From the NCBI GenBank assembly GCA_964646515.1, contig CAZYES010000011.1:1-23239 (forward strand): a DNA stretch of 23,239 nt, written 5' to 3'. Shown one piece after another: positions 1-6,626 of the stretch. This DNA is from C7867-002 sp964646515. GTDB taxonomy: Bacteria; Patescibacteriota; Minisyncoccia; Phycocordibacterales; PALSA-1337. A model generated the notes under the pieces. The model saw nothing but the letters and a program-made list of their open reading frames with translations. It searched no databases and had not been told where the DNA came from. The position numbers and the translations under genes were made by a program. How positions within the stretch are numbered: the first letter of the stretch is position 1; each line of letters begins with the position of its first letter.

Positions 1-2098
1 TGACAACATTTGAGAAATCGTCCTTGACTTGATAGAAATAGTAACCGTTCTCCATAGCCATCTTGTCTTTGATTTCAGTGAGAGGAATATTGCCTGGAAT
101 AATCAACATATCGTCAAAACCGTTCTGTTCAATAGCCTGCTCTATTTCAGCCTGATTTCTGTCCCAGATGTCGTGGATTGTGTCCTCAAAGTCTGGTGGT
201 AGGTCAATGTTGGTTTTTTGGTAGAAAGAGATGAAATCTTGGAGTTTGGCTTCTATGTCTAGAGTGATGGTCTCTTTCTTACCGTCTGGATGAGAATATT
301 CGGCAGAAATTTCCGGGGTTTTACCTCTCTTCTCCTTGCCAAAAACCTTGCCCATTCTTTTATCTAAGCTCTTCAAAAAAGGATCCACTTCTCTACCCTC
401 GGCTCCTAAAAGTGCTTCTGCTTTGTTCTTCAACAACTCTGCCCTCTTTTTAAACGGATCCAGCTCAGCAATTTCCTTGAGAGTCAGATGCTTGACTGCA
501 CCGGATTCTTTTTTGAGTTCGGCTATTGCTTCTTCCCCGCGCATTGCCTTGATGGTGTTAAGTTTAAAAATATCCTCTGGTAAATCCAAATCTTGGGCGG
601 TAAGCGTAAGCAAAAAACCTTTTGACGCTAAAATCTTGGCTACCAAAATGCGGTCTGCTTCCGAATATTCCTTGAAAGTCAGAGCTGTTTTAAATCTTTC
701 ATCTAAAAATTCCGCAAAACATCTCTCCCGCTTGCCAGTCTGTTTCTCCACAAGCCACGCCTGCAGAATAGCTTCGACCGAACCTTGAGTCATAACAAAC
801 TTTTCCAAAGAGTGAGTTTTATTTCCAACATCAAGAGCCCCAGCTCTTCTCGCCACTTCTTTATTAGTTTCTTTTGTATAGCTTTCTTGAATCTCCGCCA
901 TCACTTTGCACAAATTCGGCAAAGTAGTGTTTAAATCATAAAAAGACATATCCAAAGAACCATCCCTGTTTAACAAACGAGAAAGCATAATATCATAAGC
1001 TTCATCAGGCTTGGTATATTTTATTTCCAGGTTATTTTGTTCAAATTCACGGGCAATTTCCGGTGGCAGATCCTGTCTCTCGGTATTTTTCTTTGACTTT
1101 AAATTAGCCGTAAAAATCATCTGAAAACCCGGGGCTATTTCCACAACGCCATTACCCACGATATTTATCCGGTCCCCTACCTTGGCATTAAAAACCCCCT
1201 TGATAAAAATCATCTGCTCTTTTGGTAAGGCGGTAAACTCATCAAAAATAATCGTTTTTCCTTCCATCATCGCTTTGGCCAGCGGACCATAAATTTCCAC
1301 GGTTTCGATTGCTCCGCCACTAGCTGGCCTGATGCCAGTTTTCCCCCAAACATTTGATTCTTTGGTTTGTGGATTACAAAAAACCATTTCCGGGTCTTTA
1401 CCAGTGAAATGTGTAGCCGCAAAACGAGCCAAGGAAGTTTTTCCCGTACCCGTTGGACCATGAAGAAACATGGGCTTGCCCGTGAGCATCCTGTCCCCAA
1501 TAGCTTCCAAATCTTTTTCTACATCTGGCGTAATACAAATATGTCCACTTTTAGCTAAATCTTCTTTGTATTCAATCAGTTCGGCCTGACGCAAAACTAA
1601 CGAATCTGTTTGCCCAAGCTTTTCTTCTTCACCTCCAATTTCCTTTTTTATAGTTTTTAGAACAGCCTCATCCCTTTTCTTTGCTGATAATGAAGTCCTT
1701 GGACTTAATAGTTCAAACATCCTTTTCATTCGGAAATCTTTTAAATCGGCGATGGATTTCATCACCTCCTGGACCTCCCTTACTTCAGGTGTCACTTTAA
1801 GAATTTCTTCATAATCGACCTGGGCATGATCATCCAAAATCTCTTGCTCATATTCCCATTTTTGCTTTTCCAAAACTTTTTTCGCGCCTTTTAGACCACC
1901 AAAATCCTCAACTTTAAATCTACTAGCTTGTTCATCAGCTTCTTTTAGTGGCCCTTTATAATGTTTATCAAAAATGGGTCCCTCATTACCAAGTTCATTT
2001 ATAGCTTTTCGTAACTCTTTTCGGCCTTCGGATACTTCATGAAAATTTGGTTCTTTCTCCGCATTATTTACTAGTATTTGATCAGATGATTCTTTCAT
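1..2098 (-). CDS. MoxR-like AAA+ ATPase, 3' end outside window
   Basis: This reading frame stays open from ATG at 2098 to the window edge (about 699 codons), so the C-terminus is missing. The first ~180 residues are charged and helical. They are followed by a AAA+ core with Walker A GPTGTGKTS near residues 214-222 and Walker B TIIFDEF near 277-283. The arrangement resembles MoxR/AAA_5-type ATPases, which remodel protein complexes, often with a von Willebrand A partner; no such partner is visible here. A Lys/Glu-rich helical segment follows the ATPase core. The start is two bases after the stop of the small ORF at 2101, and the metallopeptidase gene lies just before that, so the three probably form one operon read from the promoter near 2975-3003. 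The substrate is unknown. The ATPase assignment is firm; the subfamily is inferred. Confidence 0.85.
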   Translation of the reverse strand, partial: MKESSDQILVNNAEKEPNFHEVSEGRKELRKAINELGNEGPIFDKHYKGPLKEADEQASRFKVEDFGGLKGAKKVLEKQKWEYEQEILDDHAQVDYEEILKVTPEVREVQEVMKSIADLKDFRMKRMFELLSPRTSLSAKKRDEAVLKTIKKEIGGEEEKLGQTDSLVLRQAELIEYKEDLAKSGHICITPDVEKDLEAIGDRMLTGKPMFLHGPTGTGKTSLARFAATHFTGKDPEMVFCNPQTKESNVWGKTGIRPASGGAIETVEIYGPLAKAMMEGKTIIFDEFTALPKEQMIFIKGVFNAKVGDRINIVGNGVVEIAPGFQMIFTANLKSKKNTERQDLPPEIAREFEQNNLEIKYTKPDEAYDIMLSRLLNRDGSLDMSFYDLNTTLPNLCKVMAEIQESYTKETNKEVARRAGALDVGNKTHSLEKFVMTQGSVEAILQAWLVEKQTGKRERCFAEFLDERFKTALTFKEYSEADRILVAKILASKGFLLTLTAQDLDLPEDIFKLNTIKAMRGEEAIAELKKESGAVKHLTLKEIAELDPFKKRAELLKNKAEALLGAEGREVDPFLKSLDKRMGKVFGKEKRGKTPEISAEYSHPDGKKETITLDIEAKLQDFISFYQKTNIDLPPDFEDTIHDIWDRNQAEIEQAIEQNGFDDMLIIPGNIPLTEIKDKMAMENGYYFYQVKDDFSNVV

Positions 2099-2100
2099 GC

Positions 2101-2265
2101 CTATATATTAACATAATCAAAATACTTTAAAAGTGTATAAACATAGCTTCTCAAAGGCTTTTTTAACTTTCTTGAACCACCAAGATCTCCTCCGTTCTTT
2201 TGAATCATCCAAAAAAGTTGATCATGGTCAGTAAAAAATAATTTTGTAATTTCTTCTTCGTTCAT
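2101..2265 (-). CDS. small hypothetical protein between peptidase and AAA+ genes
   Basis: A 54-codon ORF starts at ATG 2265, 19 bases after the peptidase stop, and ends two bases before the AAA+ start. A longer upstream extension of the frame would overlap the peptidase gene, so the internal ATG (MNEEEITKLFF) is preferred. The product is soluble-looking, with acidic and aromatic residues first and a basic C-terminal half. No family is recognised. The tight spacing on both sides is the main argument that it is a real gene. Confidence 0.4.
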   Translation of the reverse strand: MNEEEITKLFFTDHDQLFWMIQKNGGDLGGSRKLKKPLRSYVYTLLKYFDYVNI

Positions 2266-2284
2266 GTTTAACTTCTGGTCACGA

Positions 2285-2968
2285 CTACGAGATCTTGTTC
2301 GACCACGATACAAAATCATTTTCCAAATCTGAAATAGGCTTTCCAAGTATCCGAAGCACAGAATCCTCAAAATGCAGTGCGTAGTAATTTTTTTCAGTTT
2401 TTGCCACTACTTCCAGAATCTTATTTAAAGTAAACTTTTCTATTAAAAATGCTGTAAAAAGACATGCTATTTTATAAGCACCAAAATCCACCCTTTCATT
2501 CCAATCTTGTTTCGTGGCTAAATGACTAGTAAATCTCCCCTCAATAAACATTGAATCACTGCCAGTCTTATACCTATCAACTTGACCGGCGATATTCATA
2601 GCCAATCCCTCATTCAGCCAAAATGGAACCTGATTACCAGATGCCAATCTATTGATAAAAATGTGAGCGATTTCATGGGCCAAAATCTGATCAAACTCTG
2701 AATCAGCATGGCTCGATACCTTAGCAAAAAAATTAGGGTGAATAATATCAATCCTATTATCTCTCGATGTATTCCCAACTTCCCATACTTGAGTCTTTCT
2801 ACCTAAACTTTTATCAAAACTTAATCGTGATGTATGGAATAATACGCTTATATTAGGCAGACTTGAAAGATTAAATGAGTTTGCTACACGCTTAAAAACA
2901 ACTTCGGTTTTTTGCTCCAGATTATCCTTATCTTTTATCTTATCGTTTAAAATAGTGATATTTTTCAT
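2285..2968 (-). CDS. gluzincin-type (peptidase MA-like) zinc metallopeptidase
   Basis: The 227-residue protein contains HEIAHIF near residues 98-104 and WLNEGLA about 17 residues further on. This gives the HExxH...E zinc ligands and catalytic glutamate of gluzincin peptidases, and resembles the peptidase-MA-like family. No signal peptide or membrane segment is visible, so it is probably cytoplasmic. I chose ATG 2968 rather than the ATG at 2986 because a promoter (TTTACT, 17 bases, TACTAT) ends six bases before 2968, which would give a leaderless mRNA. The gene heads an operon with a small ORF and a MoxR-like ATPase. It begins just past the terminator of the Cys-rich peptide operon, so it is a neighbour of that operon but not part of its transcript. 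A role in processing that peptide is possible but unsupported. Confidence 0.7.
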   Translation of the reverse strand: MKNITILNDKIKDKDNLEQKTEVVFKRVANSFNLSSLPNISVLFHTSRLSFDKSLGRKTQVWEVGNTSRDNRIDIIHPNFFAKVSSHADSEFDQILAHEIAHIFINRLASGNQVPFWLNEGLAMNIAGQVDRYKTGSDSMFIEGRFTSHLATKQDWNERVDFGAYKIACLFTAFLIEKFTLNKILEVVAKTEKNYYALHFEDSVLRILGKPISDLENDFVSWSNKIS

Positions 2969-2974
2969 ATATTC

Positions 2975-3003
2975 ATAGTACATCATAATAAAAAAACAGT
3001 AAA
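2975..3003 (-). promoter_or_regulatory. sigma70-like promoter of the peptidase/AAA+ operon
   Basis: Read on the minus strand there is TTTACT (2998-3003), a 17-base spacer and TACTAT (2975-2980), then six bases to the ATG at 2968. It lies partly inside the U-tract and 3' arm of the terminator at 2989-3031, so the end of one operon and the start of the next share the same DNA. The short distance to ATG predicts leaderless translation. Confidence 0.5.
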
Positions 3004-3031
3004 GGAAATCGTTGGATCTCCCTCACTGTTT
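2989..3031 (-). terminator. long-stem intrinsic terminator of the radical SAM/peptide operon
   Basis: On the minus strand a 17-bp stem (5' arm 3015-3031, 3' arm 2994-3010, with several G-U pairs) closes a CAAC loop and runs into a T tract. It lies 22 bases after the stop of the Cys-rich peptide gene, so that peptide is the last gene of its operon. Confidence 0.85.
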
Positions 3032-3053
3032 GTGACTAACACCGCGGTCGTAG

Positions 3054-3212
3054 CTATCGGTTGCAACTGTTGTCGCACGACCTGCAATTGACACAGTTAT
3101 CGCAACTCGCCGAAAAGCTCGTCTGCTGAATGACTGGATCCGCTTTCGAAAACGCGCGTTTAGTGACTTCACGGCGATCAAGAAAAAATCTGCTCATCAA
3201 ACTCTTTTTCAT
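3054..3212 (-). CDS. Cys-rich RiPP precursor peptide (putative)
   Basis: This 52-residue ORF starts at ATG 3212 and stops at TAG 3054-3056. The start overlaps the TGA of the radical SAM gene as ATGA, and an AAGGAG Shine-Dalgarno sits 11 bases upstream inside the end of that gene, so translation is probably coupled. Residues 1-36 form a basic leader-like part (LDRREVTKRAF at 11-21, ADPVIQQ at 24-30) with no cysteine. Residues 36-52 read SCDNCVNCRSCDNSCNR, with five cysteines spaced C-x2-C-x2-C-x2-C-x3-C in the last 16 residues. All cysteines at the C-terminus of a tiny protein beside a SPASM enzyme is the hallmark of sactipeptide or ranthipeptide precursors, in which Cys sulfur is linked to backbone or side-chain carbons. 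No close named family is recognised. A small iron-sulfur or metal-binding protein is the main alternative. Confidence 0.8.
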   Translation of the reverse strand: MKKSLMSRFFLDRREVTKRAFSKADPVIQQTSFSASCDNCVNCRSCDNSCNR

Positions 3213-4546
3213 GTGCTAATTTTCTCCTTTCTTTTTGATTTTAGAAGGATGCCTGATATTAACAACCGTTCGAACACTTGCAGAACCTCAGTTCCATCGC
3301 AACCAATTGTCTCTGCAATTTCTTTCGCAGTGAAATCATGCTTTCCTTGTAGAAGCTCGACAAACTCGAACCCCTCCAGAGACATGCGTTCAAAACGATT
3401 GCTCGAACATATCAAGACTGAGTCGACCTCCCGCCTAATAACGCAACGACTGCTCACATTGAAAGTGTCGCTAATCGTCAGCGGTTCTTGGCAAACCCTC
3501 TCATGTGATTCTAACACACAAGCCCTATCGTGGTCAATGATTGGATCGACCATGTACATATCCTGTCCATTATACTGACCTGATGTAACTTTAGCTGACA
3601 TCCTACAACCACCCTCGCAAACATTTACCGCCAAACAACTTCTACATTTGTCTGGCAATATTCCTACATCTGCCCAGCTAGACATTCTCTTCCATATCTC
3701 ACTGAAGTCTTCTCGTAAAAGATTGCCATATTCAACATCAGAATGAACGCATGGACGAGCGTTTCCTGAAGACGATATCGCGCATGTCGACACACCCGCC
3801 GAACATGCACGATTACCAAAGAACCTGGCAAAACTGGAGCCTTCTTCTTTACAGAACATACATCGTGGCAGTGGCTCCAGTATATCAATATTCAATCCAA
3901 GATCCTTCTCTATTCTTATCAAACAGCTGAGACACCGTTTGACTTCCTCGCTACTCAAGCACATGGTGATGTTATCGTAACAAGAAGGGACCATCGGACC
4001 GGCACAGAATGTCTGGATGCCTGAAGACTTAAGTATTTGGGCTGTTTCGAACATGACATCGAGGTTTAGCCTTGAAACCACCATGTTTGTAGATACCGGA
4101 ATGCCGTGTCGCATCAGATGGCTGATGCCGTTCATGGTCTTATTGAAACTCGCCGCACCACCGCCGAGCATGTTATGGATAGCTGGTGGACCAAGAACTG
4201 AGATTAACGCATGTTGCAATCCAGACAAACCCAACTCACGAGCGATCTCATCGGTTAACAAAGTAGCGTTACTGTTCATGCCAAAACCCATGCCTTGTTT
4301 ATGAGCTTCAAACATTGACGACATCAATACGTCTGGACGCAGTAGAGGCTCTCCACCAGTGAATGTCAGTTGAACGACTTTGGCTTCTGCCAATTTCCTA
4401 AGAATACACCCAAGATCTTCTGAAGATAATTCGATAGGTCGAGGTGCATCTGAATGACGCCAATAGTTGTAACAATGGCGACATTTTTGATTGCATAGTG
4501 CAGTAATTTCTAGTTGCACATCAATCGGGGACATCAATCTTTTCAT
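3209..4546 (-). CDS. radical SAM/SPASM peptide maturase with PqqD-like C-terminal domain
   Basis: The 445-residue protein has the radical SAM CxxxCxxC cluster at C18, C22 and C25 and a GGEP motif at 64-67. A SPASM region follows: C248-x12-G261-x4-C266, then C301-x2-C304-x5-C310-x3-C314 and C343. That spacing matches the canonical pattern for two auxiliary [4Fe-4S] clusters. Residues ~365-437 look like a PqqD-type winged helix (GFEFVELLQGKHDFTAKEI..., ending in LLISGILL), the fold used as a RiPP recognition element to hold leader peptides. SPASM enzymes of this layout modify small peptides, for instance by forming thioethers. A clear SD (AAAGG) precedes ATG 4546. The gene overlaps the Cys-rich peptide gene by four bases. 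No transporter or dedicated protease is in the operon. Base composition is visibly less AT-rich than the restriction-modification neighbours, suggesting separate acquisition. Family assignment is firm; the substrate is inferred from the neighbour. Confidence 0.93.
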   Translation of the reverse strand: MKRLMSPIDVQLEITALCNQKCRHCYNYWRHSDAPRPIELSSEDLGCILRKLAEAKVVQLTFTGGEPLLRPDVLMSSMFEAHKQGMGFGMNSNATLLTDEIARELGLSGLQHALISVLGPPAIHNMLGGGAASFNKTMNGISHLMRHGIPVSTNMVVSRLNLDVMFETAQILKSSGIQTFCAGPMVPSCYDNITMCLSSEEVKRCLSCLIRIEKDLGLNIDILEPLPRCMFCKEEGSSFARFFGNRACSAGVSTCAISSSGNARPCVHSDVEYGNLLREDFSEIWKRMSSWADVGILPDKCRSCLAVNVCEGGCRMSAKVTSGQYNGQDMYMVDPIIDHDRACVLESHERVCQEPLTISDTFNVSSRCVIRREVDSVLICSSNRFERMSLEGFEFVELLQGKHDFTAKEIAETIGCDGTEVLQVFERLLISGILLKSKRKEKIST

Positions 4547-4627
4547 ACAATTTGCCTTTCTAAATTCGGTTTTTTGTCTATTTCAAGGAGTCAAATTTCT
4601 ATTGCAAATACTACTAGTGTTTCCTGC

Positions 4628-5128
4628 TTATGTCGATAGCGCCACTATTTCTGCCCAACTTTCAACTCTTATTACTTTCGGTAAAAACTGCTGATATTCA
4701 TCTATTTCTGCCTGATCCGGCTGATACAAGAATAAATTTAGTGCCGTTTCAACCATATGGCTCAATACCTCGAGACGATCATCGATAAAATAAGTTATAT
4801 TATTATCCTTGCAGATCTTGTCTTTTTCATGTCTTTCTCGACAGAAGAAAACATTTTCCGGTTTAACCCCAGTTTTTGTATAAAATTCATTATCCTTTAA
4901 CCATGCCAGGATTTTTTCTTGTGCCCACGGCGTACATTTTGAAATTAAGAAAATATTTCCATGGAACTTCTCATCATTTAGCTTTTTAACAGCATCAAAT
5001 ACTCCCTCAGCGGCGGGAATTGAAGAGTAACACTCCTCATGTAGAGTTTTATCGTCTTTATCTGTAACACGGTGATTGATAATTACATTTCCTATATCGA
5101 TACCCAGAGCTCCATTTGTTTTAGTCAT
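4628..5128 (-). CDS. HAD-like hydrolase
   Basis: The 166-residue protein begins with GIDIGNVI near residues 7-14, a variant of HAD motif I with the nucleophile aspartate in the D-x-G-N-V form. It has LISKCTPWAQEK as a motif II-like serine/threonine region and YFIDDR as the motif IV acid pair. HAD enzymes of this size are usually small-molecule phosphatases or nucleotidases. I chose ATG 5128 because it overlaps the NUDIX stop by eight bases (ATGACTAA), which implies translational coupling; a start further upstream would overlap the NUDIX gene more. Working next to a NUDIX hydrolase suggests nucleotide clean-up or salvage, but the substrate cannot be read from the sequence. Confidence 0.7.
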   Translation of the reverse strand: MTKTNGALGIDIGNVIINHRVTDKDDKTLHEECYSSIPAAEGVFDAVKKLNDEKFHGNIFLISKCTPWAQEKILAWLKDNEFYTKTGVKPENVFFCRERHEKDKICKDNNITYFIDDRLEVLSHMVETALNLFLYQPDQAEIDEYQQFLPKVIRVESWAEIVALST

Positions 5129-5582
5129 GATAAATAAATCTAACTTGATCAGAAACAATCTTTCCTTTCTTAAAGTCATCACCTAACTTTTTGGGAAGAA
5201 TTGAAATTGTATCAGTTGTCTTTGTCCATATAATCTCAACAATCTCATGAGCATGCGTCCTAATAATATTACTAATATCCAAGTACATATCAGCATTAGT
5301 AATCTCAAAAAAGAATTCTACAGATTGGGTAGAATCTCCATCAATAAAATTATTTATATACAACAATCTACCTATCTCCGGCTTGATTCCGAGCTCTTCA
5401 ATAATTTCTCGGACTAGACATTCTCTAATATCTTCTCCCCATTCAAGATGTCCACCAGGCAAAGCGCCAAAACTCGTATCGTTTGGATGTTTAACTACTA
5501 GTAGTTTATCATCGAACAAAATAATACCTCTCACACGAATAACAAGTTTTTTATCTTTTTTCATAAAATTGTTAGTCGCCAT
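5121..5582 (-). CDS. NUDIX hydrolase
   Basis: The 153-residue protein carries a complete NUDIX box at residues 44-66: G-x5-E-x7-RE-I-x-EE-L-G-I, within the fold context LPGGHLEWGED. NUDIX enzymes hydrolyse nucleoside diphosphates linked to another group, using divalent metal held by the box glutamates. Size and motif are typical of housekeeping or nucleotide-sugar/dinucleotide hydrolases; the substrate is not predictable. The start at ATG 5582 has no Shine-Dalgarno, and a second ATG six codons in (MKKDKK) is an alternative. The gene overlaps the downstream HAD-like gene by eight bases and the two are probably co-translated. Confidence 0.88.
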   Translation of the reverse strand: MATNNFMKKDKKLVIRVRGIILFDDKLLVVKHPNDTSFGALPGGHLEWGEDIRECLVREIIEELGIKPEIGRLLYINNFIDGDSTQSVEFFFEITNADMYLDISNIIRTHAHEIVEIIWTKTTDTISILPKKLGDDFKKGKIVSDQVRFIYHD

Positions 5583-5597
5583 TATTTTGAAAATTTT

Positions 5598-5783
5598 CTA
5601 TTTTTTATTGAACCGTTTGAAATAGGTATCAATCTCATCTCGAAGTTCAACGCCCACTCTCTCAAAACAATCAAGCAAATCTTTATATGTCCCCTTACCA
5701 CCAAGAAAATCCCAAAATTCGTCAGCGACCTTTAGTTCATTTTCAAGATCAAGCATGCCACGCATTGTCCAACGAGAATATGG
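5598..5783 (-). pseudogene. C-terminal remnant, possibly of a type II restriction enzyme
   Basis: An open frame runs from just after the TAG stop of the 66-residue gene (in the same frame) to a TAG at 5598. It reads PYSRWTMRGMLDLENEL and continues with KVADEFWDFLGGKGTY and RVGVELRDEIDTYF. The first ATG in it (5765) would give 55 residues, but the codons before that ATG look like part of the same protein, which suggests a missing N-terminus. From memory, the segment resembles the C-terminal end of some type II restriction endonucleases; this was not checked. It could instead be a genuine short gene, or the second half of a protein read through the amber stop. Confidence 0.35.
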
Positions 5784-5984
5784 CTAGCGGTTTTTATCAA
5801 CAGCTTCTTCAATGGCAGATTTTAGAGTAATATCCACTATTGATGACAAACCCCACTCTACGCATTTTTTAGCCGTGTATAGCTCATTATCATTTAATTT
5901 TCTACCAATTCTTTTAACTGCATCATTTTGCAGATCCCCAACTGTTATCGGATAGATCGCCGTAATATTTTCTCGATTTGTCAT
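5784..5984 (-). CDS. small hypothetical protein of the R-M cluster
   Basis: A 66-residue protein starts at ATG 5984, 32 bases after the HNH nuclease stop. A longer version from a TTG at 6008 is possible. It is charged and apparently helical, with the pattern ITVGDLQNDAVKRIGRKL then ELYTAKKCVEWGLSS, and no membrane segment. I do not recognise a named family, though it resembles short conserved proteins often seen as gene-end companions in bacterial genomes. It follows the HNH gene in the same direction and is probably co-transcribed. Its frame stops at a TAG and then continues open into the fragment at 5598-5783. Confidence 0.5.
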   Translation of the reverse strand: MTNRENITAIYPITVGDLQNDAVKRIGRKLNDNELYTAKKCVEWGLSSIVDITLKSAIEEAVDKNR

Positions 5985-6016
5985 ATTTTTTAGGACTTGA
6001 ATTAACAATCATACAC

Positions 6017-6613
6017 CTATTTATTCCACACAATATGTCCATTTATATTATGGTCCTCATATGTTTGTAGTACATCAGTACAAAATCTCATTAACCCATC
6101 ATTCTTTTCACTTTTCGCTAACTCGTATAAGCGTATAAACATTTTCTTCCCAGTTTCCGTTTGTTTGAGATTCTTCTTTATGAAATTATGTTGTGAACAC
6201 AAGGTCTGACCATTTTCAATCGTTGCTTCGCCACCAAAATCTTTCGGTTTTATATGATCAATATGCAGATCAACGCCATCCGCTTTACCCCGCCCACAAA
6301 TAACACATTTGTAGCCATCTCTCTTAAGGATTACTTTTTTCTGTGCGGCTGTAAAATCTTCTAATTCTCTTAGATGTTCCTTTTTTGGATCATAGCGATA
6401 TATACCCTTGGCAATCTTTATTAGAAATCCTTTTTGTGCCAAACTTCTGATCGCTCTATCGGGGTCTCTGAATACATCACCCGTTCGTTGTTTATATGTG
6501 GCAACCACCCAGTCAACAACTTCTGGATGTTTGATGTCACGGTCAGGATTTTTCTTAAAAAATTCAACAATGAGATTTTTTTGAACATGACTCTCTTTTT
6601 TGTTATTTTCCAT
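6017..6613 (-). CDS. HNH endonuclease, probable type II restriction enzyme
   Basis: The 198-residue protein has an N-terminal winged-helix-like DNA-binding region (residues ~20-80, ending GFLIKIAKGIYRYDP). An HNH nuclease domain follows, with a CVICG knuckle, HIDHIKPKDFGG and the later N and LCSQHN, giving the His-Asp-His, Asn and His metal site (residues ~105-150). Such small wHTH-HNH proteins serve as restriction endonucleases paired with a DNA methyltransferase. Here the methyltransferase ends 13 bases upstream in the same direction, so the two form a restriction-modification operon. Apart from the missing Shine-Dalgarno, the gene appears intact. The recognition sequence is not predictable. 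Confidence 0.78.
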   Translation of the reverse strand: MENNKKESHVQKNLIVEFFKKNPDRDIKHPEVVDWVVATYKQRTGDVFRDPDRAIRSLAQKGFLIKIAKGIYRYDPKKEHLRELEDFTAAQKKVILKRDGYKCVICGRGKADGVDLHIDHIKPKDFGGEATIENGQTLCSQHNFIKKNLKQTETGKKMFIRLYELAKSEKNDGLMRFCTDVLQTYEDHNINGHIVWNK

Positions 6614-6626
6614 GGTAATTTATATT

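Noticed and set aside
336..788. 150-codon plus-strand frame
   Set aside because: It is antisense to the AAA+ gene, whose frame is open across the whole region and carries real motifs.
2266..2370. Longer start for the small ORF before the AAA+ gene
   Set aside because: The extension overlaps the metallopeptidase coding end; the internal ATG at 2265 fits the operon spacing better.
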